NCBI GenBank assembly: GCA_031081675.1
Contig: JAVHLZ010000012.1
Coordinates: 10,006 to 73,577 of the forward strand
Reading direction: 5' to 3'
Source: Armatimonadota bacterium
GTDB lineage: Bacteria; Sysuimicrobiota; Sysuimicrobiia; Sysuimicrobiales; Kaftiobacteriaceae
Length of the DNA stretch: 63,572 nt
Shown here: piece after piece, positions 1-6,960 of the stretch
Numbering within the stretch: the first letter of the stretch is position 1
Layout: every line of letters starts with the position of its first letter
Made by a program: the position numbers and the translations under genes
The notes under the pieces: generated by a model
Told to the model about the DNA's origin: nothing
Database searches by the model: none
Seen by the model: the letters and a program-made list of their open reading frames with translations, nothing else

Positions 1-876
1 TTTGGAGGATGCGACCACCTCGAAGTACGGGGCCAGTTCCGCGAGCAGCTGGGGCCGGCTCGGCGGAGGGCCATCGAAGCCCAGCCAGTCGGCCATCTTC
101 GAATACACCTGGCTCAGCTGGTTGGCCACCGTGCGCGGGCTGCGGCCCAGCCGGCGAGCGATCCCTGCGTTGTCCAGACCCTGACAGGCCAGGCGCGCCA
201 CCTCCCGCTCCGCCGGGGTGAGCCAGCGCTCCACGAACTCCCGCCGGCGCCGCATGCGCTCCCCCCGGACGATCTCCTCGTACCGACGGATGGCCTCCAT
301 GGGGTCGTCCAGCTCGGCCAGGACCGCCAGCATGAGGCCGGAGTCGGTCCAGCGCAGCACGGGCACGGGGACCAGGTACGCGGTCTCGCCCGGCTGGAGG
401 TGCATGCGCCGCTCGGCCCCGGGCTGCCAGCCTTCGCTCAGCAGGTGCCAGGCGCGATCCTCCGGCCCGAACAGGAGCTGGGCCACTACCATGGCCGCCA
501 CCCCCATGACCTTCCGACCTCCGGCCAGGGACAGGTGGACCACCGGGTGGGCTCGTTTGCCGTCCCGCACCGCGCGGTACAAGGCGGCCAGCAGCCCGCG
601 GACGTCCGCCTCGGAGCGGAAGTCCTCCAGAGGGCCGTCCGGACCCCGTACGGGTACCGCGCGCAGGTGCACACCAGGGTAAAGGCCTGAGGCGAACTCC
701 TCCCGGATGGCCCGCAGGCCTGCCTGCACCGCCTTCGAGGCAGTGTGGACTACGATGACTTCACGGATGGAGCGGCGCTGCGCCAGAAGCAGATCAAGGG
801 TGATGGTGACCACCTGGGGCTCGTGGCCTAGCGTGGCCACGAGCCCCTCCCCGCGGGACCCCATGCGGCCCCTCAT
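1..876 (-). CDS. NE0113-type CARF domain fused to LuxR-type HTH (partial, 3' end cut)
   Basis: No other gene in the window resembles this one. 292 codons are visible and the frame is still open at base 1. Residues about 12-150 look like the CRISPR-associated NE0113 (PF09623/TIGR02584) CARF family: an N-terminal strand and loop VATLGHEPQVVTITL, then IREVIVVHT, and the signature HLSLAGGRKVMG (114-125) followed by LLFGPEDRAWHLLSEGW. Residues about 220-262 are a LuxR/GerE helix-turn-helix, with LTPAEREVARLACQGLDNAG and then IARRLGRSPRTVANQLSQVY. No phospho-receiver domain is present. Known CARF domains bind cyclic oligoadenylates made by type III CRISPR-Cas10, so I infer a ligand-responsive transcription factor. 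I chose ATG at 876, with AGGA about 6 nt upstream; ATG at 864 is also in frame. The open frame continues upstream, so a longer N-terminus is possible. Domain calls rest on motif recognition only. Confidence 0.75.
   Translation of the reverse strand, partial: MRGRMGSRGEGLVATLGHEPQVVTITLDLLLAQRRSIREVIVVHTASKAVQAGLRAIREEFASGLYPGVHLRAVPVRGPDGPLEDFRSEADVRGLLAALYRAVRDGKRAHPVVHLSLAGGRKVMGVAAMVVAQLLFGPEDRAWHLLSEGWQPGAERRMHLQPGETAYLVPVPVLRWTDSGLMLAVLAELDDPMEAIRRYEEIVRGERMRRRREFVERWLTPAEREVARLACQGLDNAGIARRLGRSPRTVANQLSQVYSKMADWLGFDGPPPSRPQLLAELAPYFEVVASSK
816..847. repeat. Perfect 13-bp inverted repeat inside the CARF-LuxR gene
   Basis: Arms GGGGCTCGTGGCC (816-828) and GGCCACGAGCCCC (835-847) are perfect complements around a 6-nt loop TAGCGT. 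The repeat lies 29-60 nt downstream of the proposed ATG and encodes the conserved first CARF strand and loop. It could fold as an mRNA hairpin near the start codon or serve as a dyad operator. It may also be a by-product of codon choice in GC-rich DNA. Confidence 0.6.
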
Positions 877-1215
877 GGCGGTCCTGGGCTGCGCGGCTGG
901 CAGCACCCTGCCCCCCGGTGCGGGATCCTGCAAAAGGCTAGCAATGCTGTTCCGTATCTGCCCTGGTAGTTCCTGCCCTGGGATGGTGATTCGCTTTGCA
1001 TGAACACCATCCGGAGAACGGTCGGGGGCCGCCAGCACGGCGCCCGTCCGTGCAGAACCACAAGCCAAGCTCGGAGATGTGCGTTTGTAGGCAACGCCAC
1101 CCGCAGCGCCACCGGCTGTCACCGGATACGCGATCTCTGCGAGTTCTCGACCCGGACGGGAGACAGCGTTATCGGGGGAAGGCGAAGACTACGAGATCCT
1201 GCGTCTGAAGCGGGT
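877..1215. other. Non-coding stretch between the CARF-LuxR gene and tRNA-Ile
   Basis: I see no convincing gene here. The frame of the CARF-LuxR gene stays open on the minus strand, but no stretch of it is recognisable. I found no clear -35/-10 pair for that gene. Its transcript could start at the tRNA promoter or at an unrecognised site. Confidence 0.4.
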
Positions 1216-1292
1216 TGGTGGGCCCTCGTGGACTCGAACCACGGACCTCACCCTTATCAGGGGTGCGCTCTCACCACCTGAGCTAAGGGCCC
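1216..1292 (-). tRNA. tRNA-Ile (anticodon GAT), CCA encoded
   Basis: The minus strand reads GGGCCCTTAGCTCAGGTGG at the 5' end, an anticodon arm with CTGATAA (anticodon GAT), a T-loop GGTTCGAGTCC, and a 7-bp acceptor stem GGGCCCT/AGGGCCC. The discriminator A and the CCA tail are encoded (1216-1219). All four arms close. A promoter is readable just upstream at 1312-1341. Confidence 0.95.
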
Positions 1293-1311
1293 ACGGTGGG
1301 AACCCAGTGCC

Positions 1312-1341
1312 AGTATAGGCGCGGGCGCCGGCGGGAGTCAA
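1312..1341 (-). promoter_or_regulatory. Sigma-70-type promoter of tRNA-Ile
   Basis: Reading the minus strand, TTGACT (complement of 1336-1341) is followed after 18 nt by TATACT (complement of 1312-1317). The -10 box lies 19 nt upstream of the mature tRNA 5' end. Confidence 0.7.
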
Positions 1342-1376
1342 ATGACGACTCCGCGGGCGGTGTGGGAGGAAACGGG

Positions 1377-1612
1377 TCCCCTCACCCTCACCCTCTCCCC
1401 AACGGGGAGAGGGAACGGGATAAGGGAGCGGGTTTATTCGTGGCTGCGGTGCGCGCCCCTCACCCTCGCCCTCTCCCCAACGGGGAGAGGGATCGAAGTC
1501 AAGGGGAAAGAGGGTGGGGAGTCTCCTCACCCTTACCCTCTCCCCACAGGGGAGAGGGACCGAAGTCGAGGGGAGAGGGATCGAAGTCAAGGGGAGAGGG
1601 GATCGAAATATA
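1377..1612. repeat. Cluster of dispersed palindromic repeats (CTCACCCT...CCCTCTCCCC-N-GGGGAGAGGG)
   Basis: Three copies of a unit reading about CCTCACCCTCACCCTCTCCCC, then AACGGGGAGAGGG, lie at about 1379-1413, 1458-1492 and 1525-1560. Each contains the inverted repeat CCCTCTCCCC/GGGGAGAGGG and can form a hairpin. The third is followed by short direct repeats of AGTCRAGGGGAGAGGGATCGA (about 1560-1606). The cluster sits between the tyrS stop codon and the tRNA-Ile promoter. It resembles REP-like intergenic elements rather than a CRISPR array, because there are no unique equal-length spacers. Confidence 0.8.
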
Positions 1613-1649
1613 AGGATGAGAGGCCGGGCAAAGAGGGGATCGGTGAGGG

Positions 1650-2867
1650 TCAGCGCAGGCGGATCCGGACGAAGCGGCGGCGGCCGACCCGCAGGACCAG
1701 GCCGTCGCGCACCTCCACGTCGGCGTCGATATCGGAGATGCGGCTGCCGTCTATGCTGACCCCGCCCTGGGCGATCAGCCGCCGGGCCTCACTGCGCGAG
1801 GGGGCCAGCCCCGTGCGGACCAGCAGCCCCACCACCGGCAGCCGCCCCGCGCGCAGTTCCCCCCGTCCGATGGTCGCTTCGGGGACCTCGTCGGGGAGCT
1901 CCCTGTCCACGAAGATCCGCTCGAAGGCCCGCTCCGCCCGCTCGGCGGCCTCCTTTCCGTGCCAGACGGCCACGATCTCCCGCGCCAGGCGGGCCTTGGC
2001 GTCCCGGGGGTGCACGGTGCCGTCCTGCAGCCCCCGCTCCAGGGCCCGCACTTCCTCCAGGGGCACGTCGGTGCAGAACTCGAAGTAGTGGGCGATCAGT
2101 CCGTCGGGCAGGGACATCACCTTCCCGTACATCTCCTCGGGCGGGTCGGTGATCCCGATGGCATTGCCCAGCGACTTGCTCATCTTCTCCACGCCGTCCA
2201 GCCCCACCAGCAGGGGCGTCAGCACCACCACCTGGGGCTCCTGCCCGAACTCCCGCTGCAGCTCGCGGCCCATCAGGTTGTTGAACTTCTGGTCGGTGCC
2301 GCCCAGTTCCACGTCGGCCTGCAGCTGCACCGAATCCATGGCCTGGCACAGCGGGTACAGCAGTTCGTGCAGGAAGACGGGCACGCCCGCGCGCATCCGC
2401 GTGGCGAAGTCGTCCCGCTCCAGGATGCGGGCCACGGTGACCTTGCTGGCCAGGCGGATGACGTCCTCAAACCTCATCGGCGCCAGCCACTGGCTGTTGA
2501 ACACCACCCGGGTGCGGGCGGGGTCCAGGATCCGGCTGTACTGGTCCCGGTAGGTGGCGGCGTTGCGCTCGATCTCCTCCCGGGTCAGCATCGGCCGGGT
2601 CTTCTTGCGTTCGCTGGGGTCGCCGATCATGCCGGTGAAGTCGCCCACCACCAGGATGGCCTCGTGGCCCAGGTCCTGAAACTGGCGCAGCTTGCGCAGG
2701 ACCACCGCGATGCCCAGGTGAATGTCGGGCGCGCTGGGGTCGATACCCAGCTTCACCCGCAGGGGACGGCCCTGCCGCAGCTTGGCCAGCAGGTCCTCCT
2801 CGGTGATGATCTCCGCTGTGCCCCGGCGCAGCAGGGCCAGCTGCTCTTCCGGAGAGAGCGCGCCCAT
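1650..2867 (-). CDS. tyrS: Tyrosine--tRNA ligase
   Basis: The product charges tRNA-Tyr with tyrosine in the cytoplasm. It is 405 aa, a normal length for the TyrS/TyrZ class I synthetases. The N-terminal Rossmann domain shows LGIDPSAPDIHLGIAVVLRK at the HIGH site (H50-L-G-I53), then GDFTGMIGDPSERKKTR. The KMSKS loop is intact at about 228-232. The C-terminal S4 RNA-binding domain (about 345-400) includes SRSEARRLIAQGGVSIDG. One oddity is that the last position of HIGH is Ile instead of the usual His (codon ATC). An extended -10 box sits only 10 nt before the ATG. It is the last gene of the mutS2 direction; the downstream flank is repeat DNA. Confidence 0.96.
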   Translation of the reverse strand: MGALSPEEQLALLRRGTAEIITEEDLLAKLRQGRPLRVKLGIDPSAPDIHLGIAVVLRKLRQFQDLGHEAILVVGDFTGMIGDPSERKKTRPMLTREEIERNAATYRDQYSRILDPARTRVVFNSQWLAPMRFEDVIRLASKVTVARILERDDFATRMRAGVPVFLHELLYPLCQAMDSVQLQADVELGGTDQKFNNLMGRELQREFGQEPQVVVLTPLLVGLDGVEKMSKSLGNAIGITDPPEEMYGKVMSLPDGLIAHYFEFCTDVPLEEVRALERGLQDGTVHPRDAKARLAREIVAVWHGKEAAERAERAFERIFVDRELPDEVPEATIGRGELRAGRLPVVGLLVRTGLAPSRSEARRLIAQGGVSIDGSRISDIDADVEVRDGLVLRVGRRRFVRIRLR

Positions 2868-2877
2868 GGTCGCGACG

Positions 2878-2886
2878 ATTATACCA
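2878..2886 (-). promoter_or_regulatory. Extended -10 promoter of tyrS
   Basis: The minus strand reads TGGTATAAT (complement of 2878-2886), an extended -10 element. The hexamer ends 10 nt before the tyrS ATG, so the expected transcript leader is only a few nucleotides. I see no clear -35. Confidence 0.55.
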
Positions 2887-2913
2887 GCGCCGGCCGGGCC
2901 AGGCGAGGCTGCC

Positions 2914-5268
2914 TCAGGCGGTGGCCAGCTCCACGACGGTGACGCCGTCGCCGCCCTCGCCCGGCCCGCCCGGGCGGAAGGCCCGCACGTGGGGGTGGTC
3001 GCGCAGGAACTGGTGCACTGCCCGCCGCAGCGCCCCGGTGCCCTTGCCGTGGATCACCGTCACCTGCGCCAGCCCCGCCAAAAACGCGTCGTCCAGGTAC
3101 CGGTCCAGCACGGCTGTGGCCTCGTCGGCGGTCAGGCCCCGCAGGTTCACCGACAGCGGCACCGCGGCAGGTGCCTGGCGCAGCACCGGCTCCTCCCGCG
3201 CCGGGCCGGCCACCGCGGCCGGCGGGGGCGCCGCGCGGAGGGAGGCCAGGGGCGCGCGGACCCGCAGGGGGCCGGCCTGGACCTCCACCTCCCCACGCCC
3301 GTCGGGGCCGGCCACCACCGTGCCGATCCGCCCCAGGGGGACCACGTAGACGTCCTGGCCGGGATGCGCCTCCTGCAGCGGCTCGCCCGCGGGCTCGACC
3401 TCCGTGCGCGCCCGCAGGTCGTCGGCCAGCTGCCGCAGCCGGTCGCGGGCCTGCTGGACCGTGCGGGGGTCCGGACTCTCCCGGAGGGCGCGCACCAACG
3501 CGTCCACTTCGCTCCGGGCCGACCGCAGCAGGGCCTCCACCTCCTCGCGCGCCTTCCGCAGGGCCTGCGCCCGCTCGGCCCGCAGCCGCTCCAGCTCCTG
3601 GCGCGCCCGGGCCAGCACGGCCTCGGCCTCCTCCCGCCGGCGGGCCGCCTCGGCCCGGTCGTGTTCGGAGGCCCGTCGGTCGGCCTCAAGGTCGCTGAGG
3701 ATCCTGTCCAGCACGCCGGCCTGGGGGCCCAGCAGCTCCCGGGCCCGCTCCACGATGTCTGCCGCCAGCCCCAGCCGCCGGGCGATGTCCAGGGCGTTGC
3801 TGCGCCCGGGCAGGCCGATCCGCAGCCGGTAGGTCGGGCGCAGGGTGACCGGGTCGAACTCCACCGAGGCGTTCTCGATCCCGGGATGCGTCCAGGCCAG
3901 CGCCTTGAGTTCGTTGTAGTGGGTGGTCACCACCGTGCGGGCGCCGCGGCCGTGCAGGTGCTCGATGACGGCCCGCGCCAGGGCCACGCCCTCGGTCGGG
4001 TCGGTCCCGGCGCCGATCTCGTCGAGCAGGACCAGCGCCGACACGCCGCCGGCGGCGGCGGCGCGGTCCACCTGGTGCAGGATCTGCACGATGGCGCCCA
4101 TGTGGGAGGAGAAGGTGCTCAGCGACTGCTCGATGCTCTGCTCGTCGCCGATGTCGGCGAACACCTGCGCGAACACCGCCACCTCCGAGCCGGGCTCGGC
4201 GGGGATGAACAGCCCGGCCTGGGCCATCAGGGTCAGCAGGCCCACGGTCTTGAGGGTGACGGTCTTGCCGCCGGTATTGGGGCCGGTGATGACCAGGGTC
4301 GTAAACCGCTCGCCCAGCTCCACGTCGATGGGGACCACCTCGCCCGCCAGCAGCGGGTGGCGGGCGCGGCGCAGCCGCAGCACGCCGTCGGTGCGCACCG
4401 CCGGCGCCGCAGCGCCCTGGGTGGCCCCCAGGCGCGCCCGGGCCACCGCGCAGTCGAGGTGGCCCAGGATCTCGTAGGCGGCGGCGATGCCGTCGGCCTG
4501 CTGGCCCACCTGGGCCGACAGCTCGCGCAGCAGGCGCTGGACCTCCTGGCGCTCCTCGATCTCCAGCTCCCGCAGACGGTTGCCCAGGGGGACGACGACC
4601 AGAGGCTCCATGAAGGCGGTGGCGCCGCTGCTGGAGTGATCGTGGAGGATCCCGGGAAACTGCCCCTTGAACTCCGCCCGTACCGGCACCACGTAGCGGC
4701 CGGCGCGGGTGGTGATCACCGCATCCTGCAGCATCCGGCCGTACGGGCCTCGGATCACCGCCTCCAGGGTCTCCCGCAGGCGGCCGTGGACCGCCTGCTG
4801 CTCGCGGCGCAGGCGGGCCAGGTGCGGGCTGGCGGCGTCGGGGATGGTGCCGTCGGGGGCGACGGTGCGGCGGATCGCCGCCTCCAGCGCCTCGAACGCG
4901 CCCATCCGCGCCGCCTGCTCGGCCAGGGCGGGGGCGCGCGCCCGCCGGGCCAGCACGTAGCCCCGGCACTGGCGGATCGTGGCCAGGGTGTCGGCCAGCG
5001 CCAGCAGGTCGGAGGGGTCCAGCGCGGCCCCCAGGCGGGCCCGGTGGAGCATCTCCCGCACGTCGGCGGTGCCGCGCAAGGGAATCTCTCCCTCGGCGAC
5101 CAGCGCCGCGGCTTCGGCGGTCTCGGCCAGGGCGGCGCGGACCCGCCCGGGATCCGGGGACGGGCGCAGGGCCTCCGCCAGCTCCCGGCCGCGGGCGGTC
5201 ACCGTCAGCGCCGCCAGACGGGCGACGATGGCGGGGAACTCCAGCACCCGCAGGGTGCGGTCATCCAC
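2914..5268 (-). CDS. mutS2: MutS2 ATPase with Smr domain
   Basis: 784 aa, the usual MutS2 length. MutS2 proteins are DNA- or ribosome-associated ATPases (anti-recombination; ribosome-collision rescue in Bacillus). The N-terminal core begins [18 protein letters not shown]. The ATPase shows Walker A TGPNTGGKTVTLK and Walker B ALVLLDEIGAGTDPTEGVAL. A long Glu/Arg-rich coiled coil follows (about 500-600). The C-terminal Smr domain has VNLRGLTADEA and VIHGKGTGALRRAV. There is no mismatch-recognition domain, as expected for MutS2. I chose GTG at 5268: it overlaps the upstream stop (GTGGATGA) and has GGAGG about 9 nt before it. An upstream ATG at 5310 lies inside the preceding gene. Confidence 0.95.
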   Translation of the reverse strand: MDDRTLRVLEFPAIVARLAALTVTARGRELAEALRPSPDPGRVRAALAETAEAAALVAEGEIPLRGTADVREMLHRARLGAALDPSDLLALADTLATIRQCRGYVLARRARAPALAEQAARMGAFEALEAAIRRTVAPDGTIPDAASPHLARLRREQQAVHGRLRETLEAVIRGPYGRMLQDAVITTRAGRYVVPVRAEFKGQFPGILHDHSSSGATAFMEPLVVVPLGNRLRELEIEERQEVQRLLRELSAQVGQQADGIAAAYEILGHLDCAVARARLGATQGAAAPAVRTDGVLRLRRARHPLLAGEVVPIDVELGERFTTLVITGPNTGGKTVTLKTVGLLTLMAQAGLFIPAEPGSEVAVFAQVFADIGDEQSIEQSLSTFSSHMGAIVQILHQVDRAAAAGGVSALVLLDEIGAGTDPTEGVALARAVIEHLHGRGARTVVTTHYNELKALAWTHPGIENASVEFDPVTLRPTYRLRIGLPGRSNALDIARRLGLAADIVERARELLGPQAGVLDRILSDLEADRRASEHDRAEAARRREEAEAVLARARQELERLRAERAQALRKAREEVEALLRSARSEVDALVRALRESPDPRTVQQARDRLRQLADDLRARTEVEPAGEPLQEAHPGQDVYVVPLGRIGTVVAGPDGRGEVEVQAGPLRVRAPLASLRAAPPPAAVAGPAREEPVLRQAPAAVPLSVNLRGLTADEATAVLDRYLDDAFLAGLAQVTVIHGKGTGALRRAVHQFLRDHPHVRAFRPGGPGEGGDGVTVVELATA

Positions 5269-6181
5269 CGGCGGGTCCCTCCAGCCAGGCCAGCAGCGCG
5301 GGCGCCACATCGGTCAGGCTGCTGATGCGGGCGCCCACCTCGGACCGGCCCGCGCCGACCAGCAGCGTGGGCACGGGGTTGCGGGTGTGGGTGGGTGTGG
5401 TGGCGTCCTCGATGTTGCCGTGATCGCTGGTGAGCGCCACCAGGGTGGAGGCCAGGTCGGCGGCGTCCAGCACGCCGGCCAGCAGCTCGTCCAGCATCTC
5501 CACCGCCCGCCGCCGGTCGAGGGCGACCCGCCCGTGGGCAGCCAGGTCGGTCAGGAAAAACTCGAACACGGTCAGGTGATGGGACATGGCAAGCGCGGCC
5601 AGGTGGCGCCCGCACCGGCGGGGCGTGACCGCCGGCACGTCGTATCCCCACGCCCGCGGGCGGGCGTTGGTCAGGTCGTGAAAGACCGCGCGCCCGGCGC
5701 GCAGGTCCTCCACCCCGCGCAGGGTCACCCCGGCCGCCAGGGCGGCGTAGGTGATGGCCGCGTGGCGCAGCCGGCCGCCGGCGACGGCGGCGAAGTACTC
5801 GGGGGTGTAGGCGTTGGCCAGGGCTGCCTCCCGGCCGCCGGCCCGCACGCGGGCGAACAGGCTGGACGTCTCCAGCAGGCCCCGCAGGGCTGCGGTGGGA
5901 TAGGCGGTGATGTGGCGGCCGGCCAGGCGGGCGGCGTTGACGCCGGTGAGGAGCGCGGTCTGCCCGGTGGCGCTCTGGGGCAGACCCTCCACCCCCAGGG
6001 TGGCGTCGGTGGGCACCAGCAGGACGCCGTCCCGTTCCAGCGGACCGGTGATCCCCGCCAGCGGCCGGCCCAGCAGGGCCCGCAGGCACGGGGTGCGGGC
6101 GGCGGCCACGGGGTTGGTCTGCGGATCGTCCGGGCCCAGCCCCAGGCCGTCCACGAACAGCAGCAGCGCGCGGCGGTTCAC
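5261..6181 (-). CDS. AlkP-superfamily metalloenzyme, phosphoglycerate mutase-like
   Basis: 306 aa starting at GTG 6181, which overlaps the mpg stop (GTGA). The N-terminus [14 protein letters not shown] carries the metal-binding Asp of the alkaline phosphatase/iPGM superfamily. [17 protein letters not shown] matches the catalytic Ser/Thr region (S-A-T-G-Q). The C-terminal SDHGNIED followed by [13 protein letters not shown] gives the metal-binding Asp-His and His. It is shorter than GpmI (about 510 aa) and lacks an obvious large phosphatase insertion, so it belongs with uncharacterised PF01676-type metalloenzymes. The substrate is unknown. Its position between mpg and mutS2, with overlaps on both sides, says only that it is co-transcribed with repair genes. 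Confidence 0.8.
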   Translation of the reverse strand: MNRRALLLFVDGLGLGPDDPQTNPVAAARTPCLRALLGRPLAGITGPLERDGVLLVPTDATLGVEGLPQSATGQTALLTGVNAARLAGRHITAYPTAALRGLLETSSLFARVRAGGREAALANAYTPEYFAAVAGGRLRHAAITYAALAAGVTLRGVEDLRAGRAVFHDLTNARPRAWGYDVPAVTPRRCGRHLAALAMSHHLTVFEFFLTDLAAHGRVALDRRRAVEMLDELLAGVLDAADLASTLVALTSDHGNIEDATTPTHTRNPVPTLLVGAGRSEVGARISSLTDVAPALLAWLEGPAGG

Positions 6182-6870
6182 GGCCGGCTGACGCAGGGAT
6201 GGCCCGGGATGTAGTAGCGCCACAGCCGGTCGGTGGCCACCCGGATCCCGATGCGGGGACTGCGGGCCACCGGCACCGGGCCGGTGCGGCCCCGGGCCAC
6301 GTACAGGGGCGGGCGGGTGAGGTCGGCCCCGTTGTGGGCGGCGGTGATGCCCAGGGCCTGGGTGAGCCGTCCCGGCCCCGACGCCAGCAGGCGGACGTCG
6401 TCGGTGCCGCGGCGGCGGCGCATCAGCTCGATCCCCTCCACCGGCTCCAGGGCCCGCAGGAGGACCGCCCCGGCCCGTCCCGGAGGTTCGGTCACCACGT
6501 TCACGCAGTAGTGGTTCCCATAGGTGAAGTAGACGTAGGCCGTCCCCGGCCGCCCCCACATGATGGCGCTGCGGGGCGTGCGCCGGTACGCGTGGCTGGC
6601 CGGGTCGCGGGGCCCCCGGTAGGCCTCGACCTCCACGATGCGCCCGGCCACGACGCCCTCGGGCGTCTCGTGGACCAGCAGGTGACCCAGCAGGTCCCGG
6701 GCGACCTGCAGCGTGCTGCGGGCGAAGAACCGACGCGGAAGGGGGACATATCGGCGGGCCCGCGGGCGCGCGGGACGGCGGGGGCGCGGCGCGGTCACCC
6801 CTCGGGCGGGCGGTCGCGCGGGGAGACGTGACGGCGGCGCCGCAGACCTCCGGGCCAGGAGTTGCCTCAT
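6178..6870 (-). CDS. mpg: 3-methyladenine DNA glycosylase (AAG/MPG family)
   Basis: This monofunctional glycosylase removes alkylated purines from DNA in base-excision repair. [17 protein letters not shown] starts the fold. [20 protein letters not shown] contains the family's catalytic Glu region. [18 protein letters not shown] holds the intercalating Tyr strand, and [15 protein letters not shown] closes the fold. The frame is open to 6960, but that extension is intergenic repeat DNA. I chose ATG 6870, which has AGGGGAG 6 nt upstream; ATG 6876 is the alternative. The product is 230 aa with a basic, Arg/Pro-rich 45-residue N-terminal extension. The stop overlaps the next gene's GTG. Confidence 0.93.
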   Translation of the reverse strand: MRQLLARRSAAPPSRLPARPPARGVTAPRPRRPARPRARRYVPLPRRFFARSTLQVARDLLGHLLVHETPEGVVAGRIVEVEAYRGPRDPASHAYRRTPRSAIMWGRPGTAYVYFTYGNHYCVNVVTEPPGRAGAVLLRALEPVEGIELMRRRRGTDDVRLLASGPGRLTQALGITAAHNGADLTRPPLYVARGRTGPVPVARSPRIGIRVATDRLWRYYIPGHPCVSRP

Positions 6871-6904
6871 CGCCATCTCCCCTTGTTCCCGCCTCACCGT
6901 ACCG

Positions 6905-6960
6905 ACGCTCACCAGTCCAACGCTCAACGTGTCAACGCTCCACCGTTTCACCATCCGCAA
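6905..6960. repeat. Intergenic CAACGCT/CAACGTG repeat patch (copy A)
   Basis: A run of degenerate short units (TCCAACGCTC, TCAACGTG, TCAACGCTC, ACCGTTTCACC) lies between polX and mpg. The same motif (GTTGAAGCGT and its complement) recurs at about 23224-23335 and 34339-34435. Confidence 0.6.

Noticed and set aside
1-876. Ordinary LuxR-type two-component response regulator
   Set aside because: The N-terminus lacks the receiver-domain Asp, Thr and Lys pattern and instead carries the AGGRK CARF signature.
1377-1612. Possible CRISPR array
   Set aside because: The repeats are palindromic, vary in length and have no set of unique, equal-length spacers. They are REP-like elements.
2722-5325. Long plus-strand open frame opposite mutS2
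   Set aside because: A GC-driven shadow. The minus strand has clear Walker and Smr motifs; the plus-strand translation is Gly/Gln/His/Arg-rich with no family.
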